Below are positions 1-11,305 of a stretch of DNA of 64,000 nt, piece after piece (positions within the stretch are counted from its first letter, which is position 1; every line of letters begins with the position of its first letter). Position numbers and translations under genes: made by a program. The notes under the pieces were generated by a model, which was given only the letters and a program-made list of their open reading frames with translations, did not search any database and was not told the origin of the DNA. Source of the stretch: Roseiflexus sp. RS-1 (GTDB lineage: Bacteria; Chloroflexota; Chloroflexia; Chloroflexales; Roseiflexaceae); contig NC_009523.1 of the NCBI RefSeq assembly GCF_000016665.1, forward strand, positions 3,905,501 to 3,969,500. Reading direction: 5' to 3'.

Positions 1-864
1 CAGATTCGAAAGACTCAAATGGCGCGCGATAGCAGTCAACTGTTCACGCAACAGAGCGAGCGCATTGGAGCGCAATTCGAGCAGCGCGTTGCGCGTCTCC
101 CCGGCAGTGACCAGCGGATGCCCGTCGCGATCACCGCCGACCCATGTGCCGAACGTGATCGATGGCAACGAATCGGGGTCGTCCAGCAACGCCGGGTCAT
201 TGCCAATCTCTTCCCAGATCTGACGCAGACGCTGATCGTGCATTGCCAGCGCTTCGGGAAAGACATTACGCAGGTAGTGGATAACATTTTGCAATTCGGC
301 GGTCACTTCGAGTCGCTCGAGAAAAATGTCACCGGTGCGCCAGAGACGTTCCAGAATGGTGCGCACATCATCGGCGATCCCTTTGCGCTCCAGCGGCGTC
401 CACATCTGGTTCTCGGCTTTCACCAGTTGCAGGTAAAGTTCACGGTAGTGCGCCAGCACTGTTGCCCGCTTGTTCTCGGTTGGATGGGCGGTAAGCACCG
501 GTTCAACACGGATGCGCGGAAGCGCAGCGGCAATCTGTGCGTCACTCAGTCCGGCGTTGCGAAGCTGCATGAACGTCTGACCCCACAACCCGCGCAACGC
601 AGCCGGACCGTCGATGGTTTCCGCAGCGCGTCGCGCCTGCGCCTCAGCATTCTCTTCAACGAGATTGAGCAACTGAAAAGCGATAGAATACGCCTGCGGC
701 GCACGTTCGGGCAGTTGATCGGGAAGATCCCCGTGCTCTTTCCAGGGCAGGAACACTCGCACCTCTTCAGCGTTGACGGTATCCAGCACTTCGCAGAAGC
801 GATCCATCAACCAGTGTAAATCGCGTTCCACCCGCGCCTGCGTCGGGATGTCACCTGTATTCAT
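1..864 (-). CDS. ppc: phosphoenolpyruvate carboxylase, N-terminal part (cut by window edge)
   Basis: The first 288 residues are in the window; the rest lies beyond position 1. I translated the minus strand directly. Residues 119-133 carry the PEP carboxylase signature VEPVLTAHPTENKR with catalytic His127, and near residue 245 the conserved block GTWVGGDRDGHP is present. The family makes oxaloacetate from PEP and bicarbonate, an anaplerotic reaction in the cytoplasm. ATG at 864 follows GGGAGGTGGT, a good ribosome binding site. malQ ends only 30 bases upstream in the same direction, so the two genes are probably cotranscribed. Confidence 0.93.
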   Translation of the reverse strand, partial: MNTGDIPTQARVERDLHWLMDRFCEVLDTVNAEEVRVFLPWKEHGDLPDQLPERAPQAYSIAFQLLNLVEENAEAQARRAAETIDGPAALRGLWGQTFMQLRNAGLSDAQIAAALPRIRVEPVLTAHPTENKRATVLAHYRELYLQLVKAENQMWTPLERKGIADDVRTILERLWRTGDIFLERLEVTAELQNVIHYLRNVFPEALAMHDQRLRQIWEEIGNDPALLDDPDSLPSITFGTWVGGDRDGHPLVTAGETRNALLELRSNALALLREQLTAIARHLSLSNL

Positions 865-894
865 ACCACCTCCCGGCAATGTACCTTCTCTGGT

Positions 895-2406
895 TCAGGG
901 TAATCGCTGATAGATCTCTGTCAGATCGCGCAGACGCCTGGCGATCTGTTGATCAAGGGCGCCAGCCGACGTGCGCCAGGTCCAGTTGTGCATCCCCAGT
1001 GTGCCGGGCAGGTTCATCCGCGCCTCGCTTCCCAGACCGAGCAGATCCTGCACGGTTGTCAGCGCCGTATCTGCGACCGACATCCATGCCGTGCGAATGA
1101 ATGCCCAGGAAATATCATCGGCAGTGCCGCACAAATAACGGAGCGCATCACGACGTTCGGCATCGGTTGAACTGCTGGTGAACCATCCGACAAGGGTGTC
1201 GTTGTCGTGGGTGCCGGTGTAAACGACGCACGCACGCGGATAGTTGTGCGGGAAGAAACGATCACCTTCGCGGCGGTTGAAGGCGAACTGAAGGATGCGC
1301 ATGCCCGGAAAGCCGAACTGCGCCATCAGCGTATCGAGACCGGCGCGTGATTCGGGCGTGAAATCGCCCAGGTCTTCTGCGATGATCGCCACGTCTCCCA
1401 GTGCAGATGTAACCGCTGTAAACAGGGCATCGCGCGGACCATCGACCCACCGCCCATCAATCGCGGTTGACGCACCTGCCGGGATTTCCCAATAGTTGTA
1501 GAACCCGCGGAAATGGTCGATACGTACCACATCAGCAACCGCAAATGCAGCACGAAAACGATCGATCCACCAGCGGTATCCATCGGCAGCCATCACGTCC
1601 CAGCGGTAGAGCGGATGTCCCCACAGTTGCCCGGTTTCGCTGAAATAATCGGGCGGCACTCCCGACACACAGGTTGGGCGCAGATCGTCATCGAGATGGA
1701 ACAGGTGGGGATGCGCCCACACATCGGCGCTATCGAGGGCAACGAAGATCGGCATATCGCCAATAATCCGGACGCCCCGCCGATTGGCATAGCGACGCAG
1801 ATCGTTCCACTGCGTGAAGAAAACCCACTGACGATACTTCTGCGCCTCGATGGCGTCCGCAAGTTCGTTGCGCGCCTGCGCCAGCGCATCCGGATCGCGC
1901 GCAGCGAGCGGGGCGGGCCATTCCGTCCAGGTACGCATGCCATACTCCTGTTTAAGCGCCATGAACAGCGCAACATCGTTGAGCCAGGCAGCCTGCGCCT
2001 GACAGAACTGCGCAAAGGGTGCGCGATCAGCGGCAGAGAACGCCCGAAAACGCTCGAAGGCCCGGTCGAGCAGCGCCGACTTCCAGGCAATAACGACGCC
2101 GAAATCAACCCGTTCATCGGAACAGACAGGACGGTCTGCCAGATCATCAACCATCAGATGCCCGGCGGCGAGCAGACGGTCGGGACTGATCAGCATGGGG
2201 TTGCCAGCAAAGGCGGATAACCCCTGGTACGGCGAGTCGGCGAACCCGGTCGGGTTGAGCGGCAGCGTCTGCCACCAGGTCTGCCCGGCAGCGACGAGAA
2301 AGTCCACAAAACGGTACGCTTCGACCCCGACATCCCCGATGCCGTATGGTCCGGGGAGAGATGTGGGGTGCAGAATCAATCCGCTCCGACGGGGAAAGGG
2401 TGGCAT
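895..2406 (-). CDS. malQ: 4-alpha-glucanotransferase (amylomaltase)
   Basis: A 503-residue GH77 enzyme that transfers 1,4-alpha-glucan segments between oligosaccharides or to glucose, in glycogen and maltodextrin turnover. Visible family marks are the N-terminal block SGLILHPTSLPGPYGIGD, the nucleophile region VVRIDHFRG, the acid/base region IIAEDLGD and the downstream YTGTHDNDT. Length is normal for the family. The frame stays open upstream to 2790, but the ATG at 2406 is the natural start: it begins MPPFPRRSG directly before the conserved N-terminus and has AAAGGA eight bases upstream. It is divergent from the secreted protein at 2609 and probably leads an operon with ppc. Confidence 0.95.
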   Translation of the reverse strand: MPPFPRRSGLILHPTSLPGPYGIGDVGVEAYRFVDFLVAAGQTWWQTLPLNPTGFADSPYQGLSAFAGNPMLISPDRLLAAGHLMVDDLADRPVCSDERVDFGVVIAWKSALLDRAFERFRAFSAADRAPFAQFCQAQAAWLNDVALFMALKQEYGMRTWTEWPAPLAARDPDALAQARNELADAIEAQKYRQWVFFTQWNDLRRYANRRGVRIIGDMPIFVALDSADVWAHPHLFHLDDDLRPTCVSGVPPDYFSETGQLWGHPLYRWDVMAADGYRWWIDRFRAAFAVADVVRIDHFRGFYNYWEIPAGASTAIDGRWVDGPRDALFTAVTSALGDVAIIAEDLGDFTPESRAGLDTLMAQFGFPGMRILQFAFNRREGDRFFPHNYPRACVVYTGTHDNDTLVGWFTSSSTDAERRDALRYLCGTADDISWAFIRTAWMSVADTALTTVQDLLGLGSEARMNLPGTLGMHNWTWRTSAGALDQQIARRLRDLTEIYQRLP

Positions 2407-2465
2407 GTTTACGATCCTTTGACAAATGATTGCAACTTTGATTCGATATTGCAATAATTCGTCTC

Positions 2466-2495
2466 TTGATATATTCCGCCAGACGGCATTACAAT
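2466..2495 (+). promoter_or_regulatory. sigma-70-type promoter for the secreted DUF11 protein
   Basis: TTGATA at 2466-2471 and TACAAT at 2490-2495 are separated by 18 bases, each one base from consensus. The site lies about 115 bases before the GTG start at 2609, inside the divergent gap with malQ. This is a pattern match only. Confidence 0.5.
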
Positions 2496-2608
2496 AAACA
2501 GGCAGCACTGCACCTGCATTCCCCGGAGGAAATATCAGGCGCTGCGCATTGACAGACCGCTGGACACCATTTCTGAAGACGATACTGAAAAAGAGGAAGG
2601 AGCAATCT

Positions 2609-4843
2609 GTGCTTCGACGCCTGCTCGCTCGTCTGACGTTCCGCGCACCAGGATTATACAACGGCGGAACGCGGTTACAACAGAGCGCACTGCTCACAAC
2701 AGGCATTGCGTTCCTTATGCTGGCGCTGGCACTTGCTGGCGTTCCCCCAGCGCGTGCAGTGTACACCAGTCCAGCTGGCGGATCGGTCACGATGCCTGCT
2801 GGAGCACAAGGTGCGGCGACACCCTATCCCTCGACTATCGACGTCAGTGGTGTCAACGGTTCGATTGTCAGCGTTGTTGTGCGCTTAAATGGACTGTCAC
2901 ACACATTCCCTGACGATCTCGACATTGTGCTGGTGGGACCGTCCGGTCAGGCGGTTATGCTCATGTCTGATGTTGGTGGTGCAACACCGATTACAAACGT
3001 GAATCTGGTGTTCGACGCAACCGCTGCAAGCGCCCTTCCCGATGCAGGACCGATTGTGAGTGGAACCTACCGTCCAACCAACATCGGCGCCAATGATCCA
3101 ATGCCAGCGCATCCAAATCTGCCCGCCGGACCATACGGAACAGCATTGTCGGTCTACAACCTGACGAATCCCAACGGCATCTGGCGGCTGTATGTAGCCG
3201 AAGATGAGAATGGATCGAGCGGATCGCTGACGTCCTGGCAGATTGATATCGTCACGATCGACCTGCAGGCAACGCTGGCTTCAGTGCCGTCATCGGTGAA
3301 TGCTGGCGATCCATTGGACTACAATATTACGGTAACCAATGCCGGCACCGATCCGGTGTCGAATGTCACTGTCACGGGAACGATCCCCGCAAACACAACC
3401 TTCAATCAGATTACGCCACCTGGCGGGTGGACCTGCCCACCACCGGCATCTGGGGCATCAAGCTTCAGTTGTACCGCTGCTTCATTTGTGGTTGGTGCCG
3501 TGACGTTCAATGTGCGGTTGAACGTTGACCCGGCCACTGCTCCCGGCACGACCCTGCCGCTCTCAGCCACGATTGCGTCGGCAATCCAGGAGGCGAACAC
3601 CGCCAATAACAGTTCTTCCGCCACTGTCACCGTCACCACGTCGGCGAATCTGGAAATCGTGTCACTTACCGCACCTGCCAGTATCAATGCGGGCGAGAAT
3701 GTTGAAGCCGTTGTGACCGTCCGTAACAACGGTCCCAGTTTTGCAGACAGCGCCAGTCTGTCATTGCCGCTCGACACGGACACGACGTTCGTCGCTCTGA
3801 CGTCGCCTGATGGCTGGAACTGCACAACACCAGCGGTCGGCGAGACAGGAACGGTCACATGCACGCTTCCGACTTTTACGCTCACCAGTGTAGAATTCCG
3901 TCTGACCACGCGGGTCAAGCCGAATACCGCCGCCGGTGCGACGATTGATAGCACCGCCACGATCTCATCGGCGACAACCGATCCAAACGCCGCCAATAAT
4001 ACCAGGCAGGCGACAACCAGCGTCACCACCCGCGCCGATCTGGCATTGACAGTATCGGACGAACCCGATCCGGTCAGCGCTGGTGCACAACTGACCTACG
4101 CAATCACGGCAACCAACAACGGTCCCAGTAATGCCAGCGTTGTCACGCTCACGACCTCTATTCCGACGAATACCACATTCGTTGGACTTGATGCACCGGA
4201 TGGCTGGACGTGCACAACGCCAGGCGTTGGAGATATTGGTCCAATCACGTGCACTGCCCCTCAAGTCGGTCTCGGCAATGTGACGTTTACGCTCAGAGTC
4301 AGAGTAAAGCAGGGAACGCCAGTCGGTACGACCATCACACTCAACGCAGGCATCGCCAGCGCGACGACCGATCCGAACAGCGCCAACAACACGGCAACCG
4401 GCGAAAGCACGGTTACGATCAATGCTGATCTGAGCGTGACCATCAGTGCCGACAAACCGATCATTCGTCCTGGAGAGACGCTGACCTACACGGTGAACGC
4501 CAATAACAGCGGACCAGAGTTTGCGAATGATGTTACACTCACCATGGCGGCGCCGACCGGCACGCGGTTCGTTTCGCTGCAGAAACCTCTGGGTTGGGAT
4601 TGTACAACGCCAGCGGTTGGTGCGTCTGGCGCCATTACCTGTACGACTCCCGCCCTCGACGTAGCGACCGACACATTTATTCTCACAGTGACCGGCAACA
4701 ATGTTCCCGATGACATCACGCTTACCAATACGGCAACGATCACGTCACCTGCAACTGACGGAAATCCATCGAACAATAGCGCGACGGTAACAACAGAACT
4801 CCAGGTCAAACTGCGCGTGTACCTTCCGCTGGTAACCCGGTAA
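2609..4843 (+). CDS. secreted surface protein: P-domain plus four DUF11 repeats, ends VYLPLVTR
   Basis: 744 residues. I chose GTG 2609 because GGAAGGAG lies seven bases before it; the frame is open further upstream from a TTG at 2549. Residues about 24-50 form a signal or membrane segment ending in PPARA. Residues about 65-215 look like a proprotein-convertase P-domain (SHTFPDDLDIVLVGPSG, then NGIWRLYVAEDENG). Four repeats of about 120 residues follow, each with the DUF11 pattern of AG-x-L-x-Y-x-I-x-x-x-N-x-G-P and a Trp-Cys near TTFV..PDGW.CTTP. The protein ends VYLPLVTR, a tail seen again in this window. The role is probably cell-surface structure or adhesion; no catalytic domain is seen. 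Confidence 0.85.
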   Translation: MLRRLLARLTFRAPGLYNGGTRLQQSALLTTGIAFLMLALALAGVPPARAVYTSPAGGSVTMPAGAQGAATPYPSTIDVSGVNGSIVSVVVRLNGLSHTFPDDLDIVLVGPSGQAVMLMSDVGGATPITNVNLVFDATAASALPDAGPIVSGTYRPTNIGANDPMPAHPNLPAGPYGTALSVYNLTNPNGIWRLYVAEDENGSSGSLTSWQIDIVTIDLQATLASVPSSVNAGDPLDYNITVTNAGTDPVSNVTVTGTIPANTTFNQITPPGGWTCPPPASGASSFSCTAASFVVGAVTFNVRLNVDPATAPGTTLPLSATIASAIQEANTANNSSSATVTVTTSANLEIVSLTAPASINAGENVEAVVTVRNNGPSFADSASLSLPLDTDTTFVALTSPDGWNCTTPAVGETGTVTCTLPTFTLTSVEFRLTTRVKPNTAAGATIDSTATISSATTDPNAANNTRQATTSVTTRADLALTVSDEPDPVSAGAQLTYAITATNNGPSNASVVTLTTSIPTNTTFVGLDAPDGWTCTTPGVGDIGPITCTAPQVGLGNVTFTLRVRVKQGTPVGTTITLNAGIASATTDPNSANNTATGESTVTINADLSVTISADKPIIRPGETLTYTVNANNSGPEFANDVTLTMAAPTGTRFVSLQKPLGWDCTTPAVGASGAITCTTPALDVATDTFILTVTGNNVPDDITLTNTATITSPATDGNPSNNSATVTTELQVKLRVYLPLVTR

Positions 4844-4871
4844 CACCGACGCTGTATCTGTTTGATTGGAA

Positions 4872-4912
4872 CGGCGACCGCCTGAGCGCGTCTCAAGCGG
4901 TCGTCGGCTTTT
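4872..4912 (+). terminator. rho-independent terminator after the DUF11 protein
   Basis: CGACCGC (4875-4881) pairs with GCGGTCG (4897-4903), and CTTTT follows at 4908-4912. It sits 30 bases after the stop codon. Confidence 0.6.
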
Positions 4913-4954
4913 GTGATACCATATGGGTCACCCGATACTGTTGAGGAGAGCAGC

Positions 4955-6202
4955 ATGCACCCCCTCGATCTGACCTGGATTCGCGCACAGTTTCCTGCGC
5001 TGGCGCAAGAAGTGAATGGACATCCCGCCGTGTTTTTTGATGGTCCAGGCGGAACGCAGGTTCCGCAGCGGGTGATCGATGCTGTCGCCGATTATCTGAT
5101 CCACCACAATGCCAATACTCATGGCGCATTTGCAACCAGTCGCCGCACTGATGAAACGATTGACGCGGCGCGCGCCGCTATGGCTGATTTTCTGGGGTGT
5201 GCTGCGGACGAGGTGGTTTTCGGACCAAACATGACCACGCTGACCTTTGCGATCAGCCGCGCATTTGGGCGTGACATTCGCCCCGGTGATGAGATTGTCC
5301 TGACGCGCCTGGATCATGATGCCAACGTCGCACCCTGGAAAGCGCTCGAAGAACAGGGCGCCGTCATTCAGATGGTCGATATCGACACCGAAGAATGCAC
5401 CCTCGATATGGCGGATATGGCGCGCGCCATCGGTCCACGCACGAAACTCGTCGCGGTCGGGTATGCGTCGAACGCCGTGGGAACGATCAACGACGTGGCG
5501 ACCATCACACGGATGGCGCACGCGGTCGGTGCACTGGTGTATATCGATGCAGTGCACTACGCCCCGCACGGACCAATCGATGTGCGGGCGCTCGATTGCG
5601 ATTTTCTCGCGTGCTCGCCGTACAAATTCTTTGCACCGCATATGGGAGTTTTATACGGCAAACGTGAGCACCTGGCGCGCCTGCGTCCGTATAAGGTTCG
5701 ACCCGCCTCTGACGATGTTCCTGATCGCTGGGAAACTGGAACCAAAAACCACGAAGGGTTAGCCGGGGTAACGGCGGCAATCGAGTACCTGGCAGAACTT
5801 GGGCAGCGCATCAAGCCAGCGACGACCCGACGCGCGGCGCTGGTGCAGGCGATGGAAGCGATCAAAGCGTATGAACGCGGATTATCGGAGCAACTGATCG
5901 CCGGTCTCCTTGCAATTCCGGGATTGACCTTCTACGGTATCAGCGACCCGGCGCGTTTCGACATGCGCACGCCGACCGTGGCAGTGCGTCTTGCCGGACG
6001 CACACCGCGCGAACTTGCCGAAGCGCTGGGACGGCGCGGCATCTTCTGCTGGGACGGCAACTACTACGCGATCAATCTGACCGAGCGCCTGGGCGTTGAA
6101 GCTGATGGCGGCATGCTGCGTATTGGTCTGGTGCACTACAACACCGTGGAAGAGATCGAACTATTGCTGGAAGCGCTGAACGAACTGAGGATCGGGAACT
6201 GA
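4955..6202 (+). CDS. cysteine desulfurase-like PLP aminotransferase (class V, VC1184-like)
   Basis: 415 residues. ATG 4955 is preceded by GAGGAGAG and is preferred over an in-frame start 42 bases upstream that lacks a binding site. The fold is aminotransferase class [10 protein letters not shown] near the N-terminus, the conserved His in [11 protein letters not shown], Asp-Ala-Val-His in [12 protein letters not shown], and the PLP lysine in [11 protein letters not shown]. The family resembles NifS/SufS, but this branch (TIGR01976 type) is usually not the main Fe-S assembly enzyme. No suf genes are adjacent, so the substrate is uncertain. It stands alone, followed by tRNA-Pro. Confidence 0.85.
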   Translation: MHPLDLTWIRAQFPALAQEVNGHPAVFFDGPGGTQVPQRVIDAVADYLIHHNANTHGAFATSRRTDETIDAARAAMADFLGCAADEVVFGPNMTTLTFAISRAFGRDIRPGDEIVLTRLDHDANVAPWKALEEQGAVIQMVDIDTEECTLDMADMARAIGPRTKLVAVGYASNAVGTINDVATITRMAHAVGALVYIDAVHYAPHGPIDVRALDCDFLACSPYKFFAPHMGVLYGKREHLARLRPYKVRPASDDVPDRWETGTKNHEGLAGVTAAIEYLAELGQRIKPATTRRAALVQAMEAIKAYERGLSEQLIAGLLAIPGLTFYGISDPARFDMRTPTVAVRLAGRTPRELAEALGRRGIFCWDGNYYAINLTERLGVEADGGMLRIGLVHYNTVEEIELLLEALNELRIGN

Positions 6203-6220
6203 AAAGATGTCCTGCGCCAT

Positions 6221-6249
6221 TTGACAAACCCGTTGGTCTTGCGTATGAT
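6221..6249 (+). promoter_or_regulatory. promoter of tRNA-Pro
   Basis: A perfect TTGACA (6221-6226) and a near-perfect TATGAT (6244-6249) lie exactly 17 bases apart. The tRNA starts 16 bases after the -10 box. Confidence 0.8.
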
Positions 6250-6264
6250 TCAAAGCGGTTCTGA

Positions 6265-6341
<77 letters not shown>

Positions 6342-6506
6342 TTCATCTTTCACCGCCAAATCGTTCAGCCCGCTCATGCGGGTTCTATTGGTCTACTCAA
6401 AAAAGCCGCATCCAAACCACATTACCCATCGTATAATAGAGTGTAACAGGAGTGAGCGCCTCGGTGTCCTGAGGTCTATTGTCGTATACTTTGTGTCTAT
6501 TGATTA

Positions 6507-6536
6507 TTGACAAGGCAGGCGCCCTGAGTGTATGAT
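6507..6536 (+). promoter_or_regulatory. promoter upstream of the sigma factor gene
   Basis: TTGACA (6507-6512) and TATGAT (6531-6536) have an 18-base spacer. It is followed by a leader of about 165 bases before the chosen start codon. Confidence 0.65.
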
Positions 6537-6644
6537 TATGTCGGGTTCCTGGTATGCAGAGCCTGGCGGGCTCGTCGCCCCCTGACACGCGCACGAGCGC
6601 TCGACCAGGCTCGTTGGGCGCGCCTGTTACCTGAGAAGAAGAGG

Positions 6645-6679
6645 GCGCGGCTCCTCCCGACATGATGGAGGAGCCGCGC
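6645..6679 (+). promoter_or_regulatory. 12-bp perfect hairpin in the sigma factor leader
   Basis: GCGCGGCTCCTC (6645-6656) pairs perfectly with GAGGAGCCGCGC (6668-6679) across an 11-base loop. The loop holds two in-frame ATGs (6662 and 6665), which this structure would bury. No T-run follows, so it is not a simple terminator. It could be a leader structure that affects translation or mRNA stability. Confidence 0.6.
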
Positions 6680-6703
6680 TATGTCTCTAGATGGAGTTGC
6701 GCC

Positions 6704-7753
6704 ATGAGCCGAACAATGCATGAGCAGCATCCGTGGGATGAACTTGACGAGCGCCAGGAGATCGCCGGTGAGGGCGAGATGGCGCCGATTGCAGATATTG
6801 AGGAACTTGCAGCCGAGAATCTGGAGGAGACGCTGGAGTCGGATTCGACCCTGGATTCGATCCAGCACTACCTGCAGGAGATCGGGCGGGTTCCGTTGTT
6901 GACAGCTGCCGAGGAGGTCGAACTTGCCGAGCGCATGGAGCGCGGCGCTGCCGCCGCGCGGCGGCTGGCGTCGGCAGAGGATCTCAGCCCGCAGCTGCGT
7001 CAGGCGCTGCTCGATGATGTCGCTGCCGGGCAGGAAGCGCGCCGACATTTGATCCAGGCGAACCTGCGTCTGGTGGTGAGCATTGCCAAAAAGTATGTCG
7101 GGCGCGGTCTCTCGCTGCTCGACCTGATCCAGGAAGGCAACATCGGTCTGATGCGCGCCGTTGAGAAGTTCGACCACCGCAAAGGCAACCGCTTCTCAAC
7201 GTATGCGACCTGGTGGATCCGTCAGGCGGTGACACGCGCTATCGCCGAGCAGGGGCGCACCATTCGCCTGCCGGTGCATATGAGCGAGTCGGTCGGTCAG
7301 GTGAAGCGCGCCGCCGACCGCCTGGCGCAGGTGCTGGAGCGGCAGCCGACGCCGGAAGAGATTGCGACGGCGCTCGGTCAGCCGACTGAGCGTATCGAGC
7401 GGGTGCTCGAGGCGTCGCGTCGTCCGGTGTCGCTGGAAATGCCGGTCGGCGAGGATGGGGAGCATACGCTCGGTGATTTCTTGCAGGATAGCGATCTGCC
7501 GACGCCGGTCGAAGCAGCGTCGCACCAGTTGCTCCGGCGTGATCTTGCCGCAGCGCTCGACCGCCTGAATGAGCGCGAGCGACGGATCATTGATCTGCGC
7601 TACGGTCTGGTGGACGGGCAGCGCCGCACGCTCGAAGAGGTCGGGCGGGTGCTGGGGATGACCCGCGAGCGCGCGCGCCAGATCGAGGCGGAGGCGTTGC
7701 GTCGCCTGCGCGCTCCTGACGTCGGTCTCCATCTGCGCGATTACCTGGAGTAG
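6704..7753 (+). CDS. RNA polymerase sigma factor, RpoD/SigA type
   Basis: 349 residues from ATG 6704, which has GGAG seven bases upstream; alternative in-frame ATGs at 6662 and 6665 lie inside a hairpin. Region 1.2 ([17 protein letters not shown]), region 2 ([17 protein letters not shown], then [15 protein letters not shown]), region 3 and region 4 ([20 protein letters not shown]) are all intact. Region 1.1 is reduced to a short acidic N-terminus. This is a group 1 or 2 sigma-70 factor that directs RNA polymerase to -35/-10 promoters. Whether it is the primary sigma factor or a paralogue cannot be told from this window. Confidence 0.93.
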   Translation: MSRTMHEQHPWDELDERQEIAGEGEMAPIADIEELAAENLEETLESDSTLDSIQHYLQEIGRVPLLTAAEEVELAERMERGAAAARRLASAEDLSPQLRQALLDDVAAGQEARRHLIQANLRLVVSIAKKYVGRGLSLLDLIQEGNIGLMRAVEKFDHRKGNRFSTYATWWIRQAVTRAIAEQGRTIRLPVHMSESVGQVKRAADRLAQVLERQPTPEEIATALGQPTERIERVLEASRRPVSLEMPVGEDGEHTLGDFLQDSDLPTPVEAASHQLLRRDLAAALDRLNERERRIIDLRYGLVDGQRRTLEEVGRVLGMTRERARQIEAEALRRLRAPDVGLHLRDYLE

Positions 7754-7787
7754 CAGGCGACTCCAGGCGCCCCGGCACAACACGGTT

Positions 7788-7839
7788 GCGCCCCGGAACA
7801 TGTTCTGTTGTAGACGGTGACAGGCATGTTCCGGGGCGC
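7788..7839 (+). terminator. strong hairpin after the sigma factor gene
   Basis: GCGCCCCGGAACATG (7788-7802) pairs perfectly over 15 bases with CATGTTCCGGGGCGC (7825-7839). It begins 35 bases after the stop codon. There is no clear T-run. Confidence 0.6.
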
Positions 7840-8274
7840 ATGCGTTTGCACATGATATCAATCCTCCTGATAGGATGACGTCGCCGCACAAACGCACCGC
7901 CGAGACGCCGGGGGGGCAGAGAACCCAAAAACGAACCATGATGGATGCCTGGCAAAGCATGCGTGTGCGTGACGCAATATGGAACCTGCCTTTGCGAACG
8001 CTGCGTCTCCACAGTGAAATAGCCTTTTCGCAGCGGACTCACAGAACACATTCCTGCTGGGGCAACCCACAATCGTTCAGGGATATTCCTGGTACGCGGA
8101 CGTTTCGCCCGCATATACAGCAGTTCTCATTGAGGTTGAACCTCCTCGAACGACCGCAGTTACTATCGTGCCCCCATGCGGCGACCGACATGCATGTCGG
8201 TCGGTGAGAGAAGACATCCGACATCGTCCATCGTCAGGCGAGACTCCGCTCGTGAGGGCTAAAGTGCGGGCTAA
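7840..8274. other. intergenic stretch, no gene seen
   Basis: No coding signal is convincing here. Near 8118 there is AGCAGTTCTCATTGAGGTTG, repeated with changes near 8527 (AGCAGTTCTCACAAAGGTTG), which suggests a degenerate dispersed repeat. A short palindrome CCGACATGCATGTCGG lies at about 8186-8201. Confidence 0.5.
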
Positions 8275-8391
8275 TGAAGATTGAGAAATAAATCCGGTAT
8301 GCGCCTCTTGCCGTGGGGCTGAAGCCCTCGGCTATGGAATGCGAAGCCCGCCTGCGCGGGCTGTAGCGGAATAATTACTCAAAGACCACAA
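8275..8391 (+). repeat. dispersed palindromic repeat, family A
   Basis: This copy runs from GAAGATTGAGAAATAAATCC through GGGCTGAAGCCCTCGGCTAT, then the core GCGAAGCCCGCCTGCGCGGG, and ends at CTCAAAGACCACA. The same order of blocks recurs near 14.2, 19.6, 21.7, 53.2 and 63.5 kb. Confidence 0.8.
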
Positions 8392-8614
8392 GCCCTCCCT
8401 GAGTGCGCAGAAGCCCCTGCGGGGCTGGCGTGTCTGTTATCCCTGCCATATTGCCGGAGAGACCTGGGTTGATTCAGCCCGCAGGGTTTACCCGACCTCA
8501 GGCAAGGCTTATAGAGATTGAGAATGTATAGCAGTTCTCACAAAGGTTGAACCTGATGAACAGGGTTGAATACTCCTGGAAATGGCGCGCCCCACGCGGT
8601 GACCGAAATACATT

Positions 8615-10447
<1,833 letters not shown>

Positions 10448-10467
10448 CGAAACCAATGCAAAATAGT

Positions 10468-10499
10468 TTGAGGGGAAGGCAGTGACGCCTTCCCCTCAA
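10468..10499 (-). terminator. terminator of the recA-recX-hydrolase group
   Basis: TTGAGGGGAAGGC (10468-10480) pairs perfectly with GCCTTCCCCTCAA (10487-10499) over 13 bases with a six-base loop. Read on the minus strand it is followed by ACTATTTT. Confidence 0.8.
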
Positions 10500-10633
10500 G
10501 AGACTCCGACCTGACGGGCGCCATGAGCGCCGTTGAGAACGACGTGTCTGTCTGCGCGTTACCCGCGTATAGACGGCAAACCGGGATATTTTGACCATAC
10601 TCCGCGCATGATAGCACGATCTCAGCAGTCGCC

Positions 10634-11296
10634 TCAAGAAACAGATCGCATGACGATGATGCGTGTTTGCTCGCCGTCTTCGGGAAGATTGCTCGCGTTG
10701 AGTGACAACCGTTCTTCAGGAGTATAGTCCTTAATGCCCAGTTCATGAAGGAATCGGTCGAGCGGCGCCAGGTTCATGCCGACCAATCCCTCCACTGCGT
10801 AGTGCATCGGGATCACAATATGCGGTTCAATCTGACTGATCACCGACGCCGCCTCTGCCGGACCGATGGTTTCACCACCGCCGACCGGCACGAAGAGCAC
10901 ATCGACACTGCCGATTTCTTCGAGTTGTTGCGCCGTCAGTTCATGCGCCAGGTCGCCGAGGTGGCAGAAAACGATATCATCGAGATGGATGACGTAGACG
11001 GTGTTCCGCCCCAGTTCGGCGCCTCTATTCTTGTCGTGGAACGTGCGCACACCGGTGATCAGCACTCCGCCGACCTCATACTCGCCAGGACCATCGATCA
11101 CCATCACCCGGTCGCGCGCCGGTCGCACAGCGGCAACGTTGTTGTGGTCGGGATGGTGGTGGCTGACCGTCACGATATGCGCCGTCGGTCGACCGAGGTC
11201 AAGCCCGATAGAACGGTCATACGGATCGGTAATGACGATGCCGTCGCGCCCGCGCAGGCGGAAGCATGCATGCCCCAGATATTGAATATCTGCCAT
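10634..11296 (-). CDS. metallo-beta-lactamase-fold hydrolase (UlaG-like)
   Basis: 220 residues. It starts MADIQYLGHACFRL, a common start of the UlaG/YtnP-type branch. The metal-binding motif is SHHHPDH, with further ligands in GPGEYEVGG and near IPMHY. Such proteins bind one or two metal ions and hydrolyse esters, lactones or phosphodiesters; the substrate here is unknown. It lies nine bases after recX and is likely cotranscribed with recA-recX, with a clear terminator behind it. A link to DNA repair is possible only by position. Confidence 0.85.
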   Translation of the reverse strand: MADIQYLGHACFRLRGRDGIVITDPYDRSIGLDLGRPTAHIVTVSHHHPDHNNVAAVRPARDRVMVIDGPGEYEVGGVLITGVRTFHDKNRGAELGRNTVYVIHLDDIVFCHLGDLAHELTAQQLEEIGSVDVLFVPVGGGETIGPAEAASVISQIEPHIVIPMHYAVEGLVGMNLAPLDRFLHELGIKDYTPEERLSLNASNLPEDGEQTRIIVMRSVS

Positions 11297-11305
11297 GATA
11301 GTCGA

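Noticed and set aside
2407-2790. A 128-residue N-terminal extension of malQ
   Set aside because: The conserved GH77 N-terminus starts at 2406 with a ribosome binding site; the extension has no homology-like pattern and covers the start of the divergent gene.
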